Assembly (NCBI GenBank): GCA_963854735.1
Contig: OY978107.1
Span: 7,501-71,500 of the forward strand
Reading direction: 5' to 3'
DNA: 64,000 nucleotides
Source of the DNA: Marvania coccoides
Taxonomy: Eukaryota > Chlorophyta > Trebouxiophyceae > Chlorellales > Chlorellaceae
Part shown: in pieces, positions 47,505-58,304 of the stretch
Layout: every line of letters starts with the position of its first letter
Position numbering within the stretch: the stretch's first letter is position 1
Notes under the pieces: model-generated
The model's input: the letters and a program-made list of their open reading frames with translations, nothing else
Database searches by the model: none
Told to the model about the DNA's origin: nothing
Translations under genes and position numbers: made by a program

Positions 47505-48102
47505 TTTTATCAGGCGAGCATCGCCTCAGCTGTTTGTGAAGGTGCTGATGGAAACAAAAATTGTCGAATTCATTGAGGATCTAATATATGTTTGAATTCA
47601 AATTGTGCGACGGGAGAAAAACTGGAGTGAAGACCAAACTCGATATCGATAAAAATCGTCGCCTTTGTGCATTATTGCACTGTCGTTAATTTTTATAAAT
47701 GAAGTCCATTCGATGTCAACCCTAGTTTTTCATTATGACAATTTTGCTTGAAGATGTAATAAAATATTCGTTCATGTTCAATACTGCAAGGCTTTTATCC
47801 CTGCAGCAAGGCAAACGGTGCTTCATATTAAATTCTAAAGGCCCGCCCTGCCAGCTCTCTACCGTATTTTGCAGAATTGCCAGCAGCGGCCTGTTTTTCT
47901 CCCTCTCCTCAACTGGGCCTGTCTGCGGCTCAGCTCTTCTAGGTTTCTGATGCAATTGTGTATCAAGCTGATCGCCCCTCAAGCTGCAGCGCATCGCTCT
48001 CTTCCCAGCAAGGCCGCTCACAATTTTAGATTTATTTATTACGCCGCCACGAAGACCGGTGGCGTATATTTTTTTTCATATCGTATATTGCATTGTTCAT
48101 TA
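47505..48102. other. intergenic region between two minus-strand genes
   Basis: About 600 AT-rich bases. No frame or repeat was recognised; it presumably includes the ALG14 promoter. Confidence 0.5.
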
Positions 48103-49367
48103 CTATACATCAGTATTCAATTCTTCATTATCACTCAGCCGCAGCCAGACGTCTCTTCCCAGAAATTTCGAGGGGTCAGCCATCACTCGCGCTCTCGTCT
48201 CTGCCAAAAAGGTGTCAAGGTCGTTCCTCTCGATGGGGCTGTCTGACAGACGGTGCCTCGTGCGCAGCTCGTACCCCAGGTCCATCACGCTGCTCAGCCA
48301 CTCCTTGGCAGTACATTTGGTCTCGTCATCCCGCGCAAAGCTGACCTCCACGAACAAATTCTGCACCCGCTTGCTGGCCAGCAGCTGCTTGGCCCCTCGC
48401 ATCACCAGGCACTCGAACCCTTCCACATCGATTTTTAAGAACAACACCTGGGTCGTAGGGCTGATATTCGAAAAGAAAGTGTCGAGCGTGGTGGTGTGCA
48501 CCGTTGCCTCGTACTTGCCGTGCTTTCCAGTTAAGGATCCGCCGCCATAGTGCCCCTCGTTCCAAGAAAATTTTGCCTCACCAGACTTGGCGGAGACGGC
48601 GTTGGGCAAGATGGTGATGAGGCGGCTGAAGCCTTGGTTGAACCGTACGGTGTCGAGGAGGCGAGGGTGGAGGTTGGGGTTGGCCTGCAAACAAATGAAT
48701 GAAGATGTTGAAGTTTTATTTTGACATTGGTATCGCGACAATGCTACGTTTCATTTATTTAATGCTACAAATTGAGGTTTTGTGAGCGCCAGGAAGAAGA
48801 AAAAAATGTAATGCAATCCTGCCCATATAGCGGGGGGTTAATTCTGCATTTAATGCGAGAATTTAATAGCTCGTCTCAATCAGAAATGGAGCTCACCTCA
48901 AAGCAAAACACTCCTCTACTCCTGTCAGCGCCGCCGCCCTGCTCCCGGAAAATGGCGGCAGCGTAGAAAGCGAACCACCCGGCGTTGCATCCCACGTCAA
49001 TCACCACCGCTTCCGCGGTCTCCCTGCTGGAGGCGGCGCCCAGCACCTCCGCCACCGCTCTGGTGAGAGATTTTTCATAGTAGTGGCCGCTCTTTGCGAT
49101 AGAGAACCGCATCTTGTCTTCGGCTTCGGTGGGCAGGCTGATGATGAAGGGCGGCTTGGTGGTGGTCTTCATTGCGATCAGCGGCCACCGCGTGGAGTTG
49201 AGGTCTGCATCGACAGCAGCACCAGCAGCGGAAGGGGAGAAAAACACCGCCGCCGCCGCCCTTTTACTTTTGGAACACCCAACCCGGGTGAACTCGAGGT
49301 AGGCGACGCTGGCGAGGAATAACGCGGCCAAAGCGCCGAGAGCGGGCCGCGCGGCGCGCTGGGCCAT
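48103..49367 (-). CDS. FkbM-family methyltransferase, membrane-anchored, second gene
   Basis: Two exons on the minus strand, 49367-48897 and 48684-48103; product 350 residues. The start at 49367 precedes a basic N-terminus and a hydrophobic anchor (ALGALAALFLASVAYLEF), suggesting a type II membrane protein of the secretory pathway. SAM motif I reads AVVIDVGCNAGWFAFYAA. The exon join gives VFCFEANPNLHPRLL, the acidic motif after it. The FkbM core is LFLKIDVEGFECLVMRGAKQ. It likely O-methylates a glycan or small molecule; the substrate is unknown. It lies next to ALG14 in the same orientation. Confidence 0.87.
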
Positions 49368-50677
49368 GGCTGCTGAAGAATTGAAACGTTCTTGTTGCAA
49401 TGCGAAACTTGTTCGGTTTATTGAATCGCAAAATACGGTTTATTCAACCGCAAAGGGCTGCACAGGTTCTGCAGCCATGAAAATGAAAATGAAAAACGCA
49501 AAAAGTGTGGCTGAAGGGATACTGAGTATCACATTACTACAAGGAGACCCATGCGCATGCTTCGTTAATTTAACGTTAAATGCACCGCACGTGCACGCTG
49601 CTGTAAAACGCCGCTGATCCGATCAGTGATCGCCGCTTGGTCTGCTCGCACACCTGCCGCAATGCCGCATTTATTTACAGTTAACTTGGGGGAAATAACT
49701 CGAGGCTGATTCAGCCTGGATCCGGAGGATCGCTGGAGCGGCCATCCTGACAGCGCCGTCGCTGAGCAGGTGGGGCTCCGTGTGGGGGACTGGCCATAGG
49801 GCGGCGATGGCCAGATATATATGAGAGAGATATCGGTATTTTCAAAAGTATAACTAATTTTCAAATAAAAACTAATACGAGAGAGCGGTCTGAACAGGAA
49901 AGAGGAGCTGCAATCTATAATGCGCTAACCAGCTGAAACACGAGTGTCTAGAATATGCCCGTTTCCATCCTATAGACGCCATGCCGACGCTGCCTACTTT
50001 ACCACGATGCCGCTGCTCAGTAAGCTCGGCGTAGGCGGTGGCAGTGGTAGAAGGAAGTCGCGCTGGCGCCTGGTGGAACAAGACAATCCGCCATAGAATA
50101 TATACTGTTGATCTAATGTAGCTTTACGCTGTGTAGGCTTGAGAGTGAAAGCAGTGGTTTTGAGGCGACTGCCGAGCTGCTGCTGCTGGCGCTTTGCTGT
50201 TGAAAACTAGAGAATTTATTAAATTGCGCAGCCCTGGCGCCAGATCTCTGAATGATGACTAGCTATCTATAGAGCTCTCTGTGCTGTATTTGGATATCAT
50301 GTGTGTTACACGTCAAGGAAAAAGAAATCTTCATTCGAACGCCAAAAGGTAGTTTTAAATCAAATGCTGCTGCCCAAAAAAGACTCGTCAATTATTTCAA
50401 AAGGATTTTCACCTGAGAAAAGGGAGACAGAGTCAGAACGCTAGAGGAAATACAACTAACTAAATAGGATCTCGACTGAAAGCGTTAGTGGGCGCGCGAT
50501 GAATACTAAATTGGAGTTGCTGGTGCCAGTTGGCTAGAAAGAAGGAAAGGAAAGGAAAAAGAAAGAAAAAGCTGTGCCATTCAAATGTATTGGGAAACAG
50601 AAAGAAAGATATTGTATGTGGAAAAAAGGAAACAGAAAATACATTTTGAAAGAAGAAAAGGATAAAAATGCATTTCA
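49368..50677. other. long intergenic region
   Basis: About 1.3 kb. The right half is A/G-rich on the plus strand (50520-50680). No supported frame, RNA gene or repeat was found. Confidence 0.5.
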
Positions 50678-51537
50678 TCAGTACGCCAGCGGGTAGATAC
50701 CCGTAAAGCGCCACACCAGGTCCACCATCGCCGGCCGGATGAGCATCTGCTCAGCGGTCATCGCCGCTGCGACCACGCCCACCGTTGCTCGCACCCAAAA
50801 CGGCAGCTTCTTGGTAGTCTCCTCCTTGGTGGGCTCCTTGGGCGCATCTATCACCAACTCATACTCGATCTCCATCATCTTCACGGGCGAGGTGGACCCA
50901 CGGTTGTGGCGGGGGTGTCGGTTGTGGGACTTTTTCCCTGCCGGGGAGACGGCATCGACGGTGATGAGGGGCTGGGGGGTGCCCAGGCCGGTTTGCTGGA
51001 TGGCCTCCTTCTTGACGCGCCCCATGTTGCGCGCGCGCGCCAGCTCGGACTCGTCAGCGGCGCGCTGGGCCTCCTGCTGGGCCAACGCCTCGGCGGCCCT
51101 CTTGGCCTTGCCGCGCCCGCGCCCGCGGCGGTGGCGGGGCCCCTGGCAGGCCCTCCTCTCCTCGCGCTGGGTGATGGGAGGGGACTGGTAGGCACCCTCG
51201 GGCAGGTCCGAGGAGATGGAGATGGCGCTGTGGGGGGTGGCGACGACGGGGGGGGACGTGCCGGAGGCGCCGCCTTGCGCCTTGGGAGCGCGAGAAGGGG
51301 TGCGGGTGGGAGTTACCAAGGTCGGGACAGCGGCTGCAGTAGAAAGAAAAACAAAAAGGAGGTGCTGGTGAGCTGACGAAACGGAGACGTCAGCGGGAAA
51401 ACCTGAAATGCGAAAAAGTGGAGAAACTCACCCTGGGCGGGGGTCACCACGATGCGCGACTGGGTCTTGTTGTTGCGCTGCTTTGCAGCGCCGGAGGACT
51501 GGCCCCTGCGAGCGCGGTTGGCGACGTTCTCGGACAT
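50678..51537 (-). CDS. unknown basic protein with C-terminal hydrophobic segment
   Basis: Two exons on the minus strand, 51537-51432 and 51333-50678; product 253 residues. The family is not recognised. The N-terminal 75 residues are rich in Ser, Thr, Pro and Arg. A strongly basic stretch (RHRRGRGRGKAKRAAEALAQ) and a helix-forming Ala/Glu/Gln region follow. Near the C-terminus, FWVRATVGVVAAAMTAEQML is moderately hydrophobic and could be a tail anchor. The basic stretch could bind nucleic acid or act as a nuclear signal. No closer function can be given. Confidence 0.65.
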
Positions 51538-53177
51538 CTTGGATTGAATTGGAGATGAGAAATGTGGGTATAAGGGTTTGCGAAAGATTGCTCGACAAAT
51601 GTGTAGAATACGAGGTGGGATATCGCTCAGTAGGAGTCCAACAGCTTTTAATAATGAAAATGAGCGCGGGGGGCTCGTTTATATGCTCCTGCACACCGAC
51701 CTCAGGCGCCCGTTTTCTGCCATCTCCAAGCTACCTCCGAGGCCTCCCCCGGCCGCCAGACACACGCCGGGCAGCCGGCACGCACAGCACGGGGGCTGGT
51801 TGCTTTGCGAGCGAGGACGAGCTCTTTTTTTTGCAAAATTCTGCACTGTAGAAGACTCGTAGCAAGGGCCGCCGAGGGACGAGCGCAATGTTTCCACTCT
51901 ATATAAATTCGCGCAAAACGAGGGTCGCAAAACAAAATTGGCTCCAAAATGTTTTAAAAACTCGATTTTCCAGAAGCTGGGGGTGTCAAAGCGAGCTCTG
52001 CAACCTCTGTACACCACCAATATGTGTGGAGAAGCAGTGCTGGGCACGTAAACGAGCCAAAATTGAGTGAAATCAGTCGCATCGCGAAATTTATAAATCT
52101 CAACTCCTCGGCAACCACCTCCCCAGAATTGAAGTGCAAAGCCATACTAAAAAAATGTATCAGAGCTCCAGCTGCCGGGCTGCAGCGCTGAGAAGCGCTC
52201 TAGTCTCAGAATTTCGTTTCTCGCCCTCACATCCCGCAGCGCTGGGCCCAAAAACAAAGCTTGCTGGCATTGCACCAGCCCTTCTCAAAAACAATTGAGG
52301 CCCCACAGCCACGTGGTGCCGGCAATACTCGATAAATTGGCGCAAAACTTGCAAATAATTTTTTTCCGGCGGCAACGTCGCCCCTTCAGCCGGAGGCCGG
52401 AGGCCCATTTCAGGAGCAAATTAAAGCCCGTCCACACCAGCAGGTATGGTGCATGATCAGATGCGAAAAAATGCCCCAAAAGCTGTAAAATTGCGACGTA
52501 GAGGGAATGCATGCTGCCCATTTTCTGCTTCAAATTTTCCTTCAGGATGCCATGCCAGCGACCACTATACTCCCTAGCTATCGTATATTTATCAAGACGG
52601 CTTAAATGCAGCTGGGTATTGCATGCAGCGAGTTTTCTCTGCCTGCAAAACTGCTGCCGCCTGCGCTGCAAACACGCTTTCAAGGCAACTTGGCTCACAG
52701 CGTCAACTTCGTTTGCACATGCTGTGGAATAAATTGCATTTAGTATGTCTCCAGCCAGCTGGCTCAAGCAGACACTGTCTCTGGCGCTGCTTTGGGCGGG
52801 CGGAGAACAGTCGGACGAAATATTTCTGCCGCAAAAGGGCATTTGTGGGGGAATCCATATTATGGTATCCTCCACCGAACCGCCTGTCCACATGGAGGCA
52901 TACAGGGTGCCGGCGGTTTGACAATTTCAAAAAAAATCTGCCCTCGTTCCCGCGCCCAAATCGTCCGCCGAGGATTCGGGCGCGCAGAACGATCAATTTG
53001 GCGTTCATGTTCTCTGTTTGAGCAGCACATAGAATGTTCCACACAATCCCACACATTTGTCAGACCAAATCATAATCGCCACCACATAGCGCGTGACCAT
53101 GAGACAGCCGCACCACCAATTTCGCCGCATCAACCTTTTCCCCTGACCGCAAAGCCGCCTTCTCAACCACACATTGA
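51538..53177. other. intergenic region with repeat remnant
   Basis: This holds the second copy of the dispersed repeat and a 202-codon minus-strand frame (52893-52285) of AT-balanced codon use. No gene of normal type was seen. Confidence 0.45.
52270..52893 (-). mobile_element. dispersed repeat, copy B, with 202-codon open frame
   Basis: The minus-strand frame 52893-52285 is open for 202 codons and contains DKYTIAREYSGRWHGILKEN and PYLLVWTGFNLLLKW. Its 3' part corresponds to copy A at 13960-14190. Codon use is unlike neighbouring genes (no strong C/G third-position bias). No transposase or polymerase motif was recognised and no terminal repeats were found, so the element class is unknown. Confidence 0.4.
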
Positions 53178-54839
53178 ATGAGACTGCGAAAGGACGCTCG
53201 GAACGCGGCGGCCCGCGCCGCCCCCGACGGCGAAGACGGAAAATCTGTGCCCTGCTTCCACCCAGACGCTGGTCACTCTGAGAGAGTCGTTCCGCAGCCG
53301 CACGCGAGCGCGCCCGCCCCGCTAGAGTTCCAAAAATCGCAGGAGGCGTGCTGCCTTACCGACGACGATGACACCACGCGGTGCGACGGCGGAGGGGCGG
53401 GGCCCGCCCCAGCCGACGACGGCAGCAGCGGCGGCAGTGGCAAAGCGACAGCAACACCGGAGGACAACGGCGGCAGGCAGGAGGAGCGGGAAGACCCCCC
53501 GCAGTACCACGAACAGCAGCAGCAGCAGCACCAGCAGCAGTTGAGCGAGGATGACATGGAGACTGATAGAGCGTTAAACTGCAGTGCCTACGCTTGCTCT
53601 TTCGAGTCGCACGTGGCTGACGCGCGGCTGGTGGCAGCGGAAGAGGGGGAAGAGGCAGTTGGGACAAAAAGAAAGGCCGCCCCCAGCCGCAGCGGCGTGA
53701 CTGTCAACAGCGGCGAAGGCGGCGGCGCGCAGCTGGCAGCGGCTGGAAACCGACAAACGAAAGAGGGGGGCGACGGAGAGACCAGCCCGCTGGGTCCGCC
53801 GCCGCCGCGCAGGCGCCGCAAGTCAGAGAAGCGCAGCAGCGGAGGAGGCAGCGGCGAGGGCAGCAACGCACCGTCGGGGTCTGCAGCGGCAAGGGGAGAA
53901 GGCGATGCGGCTGCTGCCCGGGCGCAGCGGAGGGAAATCAAGCGCGAGGGCGAGCAGGAGCAGAGCGGGCCCACGCCAGCTGTCCAGCACCGTGACTCTC
54001 GCCAGAAGAAGAAGAAGAGCCGGCTGGCACTCCGCTCTGTGCAGGCCTCCGACGCCGCTCGCCCGTCCGACAATGCATTGCTGCAGCACATAACCTGGCT
54101 GCCTGTGGCCAACGCGCCCGCCCCCACTTCCCACGGCGGCGGCGGCGGCGGCAGCGGGAACAACAATAACGTTAACGCCTCTGGAGTTTCTTCCTCGGAT
54201 CTTGAACGCTGCGCCCGCAGCCTCGCCTCCATGCAGGAGTACTACTCTTACGCGCAGCACCAGTTTTGGGGGCAGGTTCGCGACATTTCAAACGTTGTGT
54301 CGCAGCAGGTCTCTGCCGCTGCCGCTGGCCTGGGCGGCCCCCCTGCCGAGGCCCTGGCGGACATCAGCGCGATCTCCCGCGCCTGCGCCACCGCCGCGCA
54401 TATCATCAACGCGTTTGCGATGCCGCCCGTGGCAGCAGCGGTGGCTGCAGCTGTCCAGCCAGCGGCGGCGACAGCATCATGGCAGCCGCAGAACCCGCAA
54501 GCGGCTGCAGCTGCAGCGCAGGTCTTTGCGGCAGGGATGAGGCATCCTGCCGCAGCGATCGCCATGCAGCAGATGGCGGCAATGGTGGCACAGTCGCAGC
54601 AACAACCGCCGCCGCCGCAGCAGCTTCCCAGATCGAGTGGACCTGCTGCGCTGCTGCGCGCGGGGCCGCCTGGGCAGCAGCGGCTGCAGCAGATGGTGCC
54701 GCTGGGGGCATTCGGCGGGGCTGCAGCAGCGGGGCCAGGATCTCAAGGCGGAGGGTTGGGAGGGTTCCTCCCTCTGGGGCTGCAGATCCCGCAAGGGTTT
54801 TTCACTGCCCCGGTAGCGACGCTGCCCCTAAACACGTAG
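53178..54839 (+). CDS. unknown low-complexity nuclear-type protein
   Basis: A single exon of 553 residues. No known domain was recognised. The N-terminal 300 residues are rich in Gly, Ala, Glu, Asp and Ser, with a Gln/His run (QQQQQHQQQ). Two basic clusters (RRRRKSEKR near residue 215 and RQKKKKSR near 275) look like nuclear signals. A more ordered segment follows around residues 335-395 (LERCARSLASMQEYYSYAQH), then an Ala/Gln/Pro-rich tail ending PVATLPLNT. The composition is common in algal transcription or RNA regulators, but this is only composition. Confidence 0.7.
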   Translation: MRLRKDARNAAARAAPDGEDGKSVPCFHPDAGHSERVVPQPHASAPAPLEFQKSQEACCLTDDDDTTRCDGGGAGPAPADDGSSGGSGKATATPEDNGGRQEEREDPPQYHEQQQQQHQQQLSEDDMETDRALNCSAYACSFESHVADARLVAAEEGEEAVGTKRKAAPSRSGVTVNSGEGGGAQLAAAGNRQTKEGGDGETSPLGPPPPRRRRKSEKRSSGGGSGEGSNAPSGSAAARGEGDAAAARAQRREIKREGEQEQSGPTPAVQHRDSRQKKKKSRLALRSVQASDAARPSDNALLQHITWLPVANAPAPTSHGGGGGGSGNNNNVNASGVSSSDLERCARSLASMQEYYSYAQHQFWGQVRDISNVVSQQVSAAAAGLGGPPAEALADISAISRACATAAHIINAFAMPPVAAAVAAAVQPAAATASWQPQNPQAAAAAAQVFAAGMRHPAAAIAMQQMAAMVAQSQQQPPPPQQLPRSSGPAALLRAGPPGQQRLQQMVPLGAFGGAAAAGPGSQGGGLGGFLPLGLQIPQGFFTAPVATLPLNT

Positions 54840-55331
54840 AAGCGTGGCTGAAATACCATTTCAAAAAACAATTATTTCATTACTGCAGAGCTTATCAAAC
54901 TTATTCCCCTTTTCTGGCGTGTTTTTTTCTTCGAATGTTCCTGAGAGCCTCCGTGACCCGTAAAATCAATCAACGAAATGTGCACTGTTTCGTTCACATA
55001 AATTTCATTTAATTTCGTAACGTTTTAATTTCATAGTGGTTTCAACTGATCTTCCTTTCTGAGTAGACCTGCTTCATTACAAATGATCTGATGACGATAA
55101 CCATGGGGATGAACACTGGCGGGAGTCATTCCTCACCCCCCCCCCCCCCCCCCAGCATCTCCCCTTGACGAGAAAATAACATTCTTTTTGTAACAGTGCA
55201 TAGTTCCCCTTTCGCACACGCGGCTGTCGTTCTATTCAATTTCAGACTTACATTTCATTTTTTCCACTAATTGCAACACTCCCACTTGTTGTAACACAAG
55301 TAAAAAACCCGCCATTCTCGTTGATATATGC
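54840..55331. other. convergent intergenic region with poly-C tract
   Basis: This lies between two 3' ends. It is AT-rich except for a run of about 18 C near 55135-55153. No gene was seen. Confidence 0.5.
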
Positions 55332-56701
55332 TCACCCCAGCCACGCCTCTGATTTGTGGTCTCCTCTGCCCCCCACCTTGCCACGGTGGCTCATGGTGGC
55401 CTTGCCCCACTCCGCAGCGGCCCTCTCAAAACCAGTGGTGTCGCGAGCGGCCTCTTTGGCAGAAGTCCCCTGCAAAAAAATAGAAAGCAATGCGATATAC
55501 GATATAAGAAATCTCTAGAGCGTTGATGAATACATGGGGGCCTTCTAGAACAGGATGGTCTGCCAGAGAATGACAAGTGACGTTATACAAAACCAGGAGT
55601 GCTATTTAACCTGCGATTGAAGCCTTCAATCACCTAAAATACTTTGAACTTACCAGCTTTCTCGCCGCCTTCTGGTCTCGCACAAACCGACTCAACTCCT
55701 CCAGGGCCGCTCTCTGCTGCGGAAGGAACCGACCCTGCTGCGCGTGCTTCGCTGCGTGCTCCACCAGCAGGTCTACCGTCGATCGCGCCCACGCCTTGCC
55801 GTACCGCTCTTTGGCCGCCTTCACGCAATCCACCAGCGCAGCCCGTCTGGCGGCTGTCACTGCCTCCTCCCCCCATACCCCGCCCCTCGCGTCTTCCCCT
55901 TTGCGAGATAACGCAGTGTCCAGTGCAGATTCTTCCACTGCTCTCTCTTCTGGGGAGGTGAGGGGCGGCAGCTCAGCAATGAGATTTTTCAGCGTGGTGG
56001 CGGTTTTGCTGAACACAAAGGAGTCGTCGGTGGCCAGCTGGTGACGCACTACCGTCCACAGACCGTACACGTCCAGCTGCGCCCGCTGCTCGGGGGTGAA
56101 CAGCTTCAGCATAAAGAGAGTGTTTTTTTATTTTGTTTTCCATCGGCAAAATCAGATTTGAAAAAAACTTATAACTGACGTAATAACCTACCTCAGGACT
56201 TCTACTGGCTGCGGTAAATAGTTTAGAGTAGTCTTTGGCCAGCAGTGGGTCCTTGGGCGCGTCCACATTGGCCATCGAGGCACAAAGAGCATCAAACACT
56301 AAGCCACCGTGGCAGGACTCCTCCAGGGCTCCCTCGTGCGACAGCAGCTGCAGCAGCAGCTGAGATGCCTTGGCGAACTTCTTGGGGTTGGAGAGGTGCT
56401 GCGAAATGCGCAGCAGGGCGGCGGAAATTTGGTTACCACCACTGCCGCTGCTGGTTTCAGGTGCTGCAGCTTTAAAAGGAACTTCAGTCGGCGCCTGTGC
56501 TGCTGTTCCCGCTGCTGCATGCCCTTCCTCTTCTTCAGGGTCCCTGGCATCGTAAACGGAAGGAGTGGGCTGCTGCTGCGGTGGCGGAGGAGAATCAGCG
56601 CGGCAGCGTTTCGCCTCCCGCTGCTCGCCTTCATCTGGCTGCTGCGGCTCCTCCTCGGCGCGTTTGGGCGCAAACGGAGGAAGGTCGTTGAAGAGGCCCA
56701 T
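55332..56701 (-). CDS. plant-conserved protein of unknown function
   Basis: Three exons on the minus strand: 56701-56192, 56103-55654 and 55469-55332, all phase 0; product 365 residues. The first 85 residues are Glu/Pro-rich and probably disordered. The core reads LRISQHLSNPKKFAKASQLL, DPLLAKDYSKLFTAA and TDDSFVFSKTATTLKNLI. From memory this pattern (DP..R.DY..LF.AA and TDDSFVFSK) occurs in land-plant proteins of unknown function; I cannot confirm it here. The C-terminal exon is short and basic. No catalytic motif, signal or membrane segment is seen; it is probably soluble and helical. Confidence 0.78.
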
Positions 56702-57070
56702 TTGCGTTCTTTTCCAAGAGCAAACGCTCAGGTTCGCAGCGGGATGTCGGTGGAGGTTAGGTTGGAAGCCGCTGACAAGTTGCGACGTGAAAAACGGATG
56801 CGTACTGGGCTTTCAGCTGATTTTTTGGGCTGTGTTTGGTATTTCAGAAGGTACAAATGCGGGCGGTTGACGCGAATTTTAAATTCGAAAAATGTAATCG
56901 AGTTTGCTATTCGTTCGATGCAGGGTCACAGTAATGTGATCCAACTATGATATTTTAATCGCCGAATAAAATAGAATCACGCATACATACAAACAAACAA
57001 ACAAACGAACCCCAGCGGGGTGTCTATGGAAACGGCGCTTTAAAAACGCGCGTCACTTTTCAAAGGAGGA
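56702..57070. other. intergenic region left of the hAT-like element
   Basis: AT-rich, with a short (CAAA)n run at 56988-57007. Bases after 57000 are open in the frame that continues beyond the inserted element (see the entry at 57797). Confidence 0.45.
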
Positions 57071-57804
57071 GTGGTAAACAGGCTTGCAAGAGGCCAATTC
57101 TACCAGTCCGTGAAATTTCACGGGCTGGTCTAAATCGGCCCGTTTTGGGCTAATTAACTACTTTGAAGTTACAAAAACAGTGTAAATCGACATATTTTGC
57201 CCTCCTGCACATTCTGCCGCCGCTCCCCCCTCATATTTTTTTCATTTTTGCTGCATAGCTGCCACTTTTGCCGCGTGCACCGCTTGCAGCTGCATGTGGG
57301 CCTACTGCCGGCGGGGGAGGCTCCTCCAGGACCTCGCCATCGGGGCCAACCTGGTAGGTGTGGATCTCTGGCTGGACAGGCGGGGGAGGTGCAGGGGGTG
57401 CCGAAACCCCCAGGTTAGAGCCAGAGTACACCAACTTCTGCTGCGTGGCGTCGCTGTCGACTTCTTTCCGCGCGGTCTTGCCGCTGGCAGTTTTGAATTT
57501 GCCAGCTCCAGCCATGATTCTTGACGGTAAAAGGGCTCCTTCACGTCCTGAAATGCAAGAATTTATAAAATTCTATTTAAAAAATTACATTTTGAGGCTT
57601 CTAGAGCCTGGGAGCGGCCGGCTGACGCCGGAATTTACCTTGAAAAAAATTCCAGCCCTCACGGGCTGCCACTCTAGGTTTTTAATTACCTGCTCGTGAG
57701 TTTTCACGGGCGCACTTTTTAACAGACCGTGCAAATCAAAAATTTCAATTACCAGCACGTGTCTCACGGGCTTCACGGGCCGTTCTTGCAAGCCTGGTGG
57801 TAAA
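57071..57804. mobile_element. hAT-like non-autonomous transposon carrying a small ORF
   Basis: The element is 57079-57796 (718 bases). Perfect 13-base inverted ends CAGGCTTGCAAGA / TCTTGCAAGCCTG are flanked by a perfect 8-base direct repeat GTGGTAAA (57071-57078 and 57797-57804). An 8-base target duplication and ends starting CAGG are marks of hAT elements. The subterminal parts hold five TCACGGGC words (57118, 57659, 57704, 57764, 57773), like transposase-binding repeats, and an imperfect palindrome at 57103-57128. No transposase is encoded. A GC-rich 94-codon frame with coding bias lies inside on the minus strand, so this may be a Pack-type element that captured a gene piece. Confidence 0.85.
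57231..57515 (-). CDS. small unknown protein inside the hAT-like element
   Basis: A 94-residue frame with strong C/G third positions, unlike the AT-rich element around it. The N-terminal half is basic (GKFKTASGKTARKEVDSDAT). The middle is Pro-rich (APPAPPPPVQPEIHTYQVG), with a second Pro run, and the end is SGSYAAKMKKI. A splice-acceptor-like TTTCAG lies about 35 bases before the ATG, as if an exon with its intron border had been captured. No family was recognised. It may be expressed, or only a captured fragment. Confidence 0.5.
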   Translation of the reverse strand: MAGAGKFKTASGKTARKEVDSDATQQKLVYSGSNLGVSAPPAPPPPVQPEIHTYQVGPDGEVLEEPPPPAVGPHAAASGARGKSGSYAAKMKKI

Positions 57805-58224
57805 GTTTTAATCAATGGACCCCTTAGCTCTGCCCAAGAATCAATCAGCACCGTATGCAAACTTATCACCCTCCAAGGTGGTCGATTCAAGGACCCCGAC
57901 TTCACAACATCAGAGAGAGCTAAAGACATGTCTCACTTTGACATGAACCACACCTCACTAATTAAACTTCAAGAATTAGGTAGTACAGAGATAAACTGGC
58001 TAACCAACCCCCTTAGAATAGCACAACCAGGCGTCAAAAACTTTGCGTCCAACAACCAATTTGATTCCAACTTTGGAAACCAAACCACGGCCTTCTCAAG
58101 GAGGTGGACGGGCGCTGGTATTGCCCACCTCCCCAATGATCGAGGAATCATGGCAAAAGCATTGAAATGGGCAATCCTCTCAACATACGAGCCACAAAAA
58201 CTCGTCATGACGTGGCCAAATTAA
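57797..58224 (+). pseudogene. fragment of an AT-balanced ORF interrupted by the hAT-like element
   Basis: From the target duplication to 58224 the frame is open (about 140 codons), ending in a stop. Readable stretches are LITLQGGRFKDPDFTTSE, ELGSTEINWLTNPLRIAQPG and RRWTGAGIAHLPNDRGIMAK. Codon use lacks the C/G bias of host genes. The same frame is also open just left of the element across one copy of the target duplication, so the element probably inserted into it. It could be a remnant of another mobile element; no family was recognised. Confidence 0.45.
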
Positions 58225-58304
58225 GCCATACAATCGCAACAAAAATGCTTTTGCTGTCGACTATACGTATTATTCAACGTATTCAAGCGTTCGTGATCGC
58301 ACCC

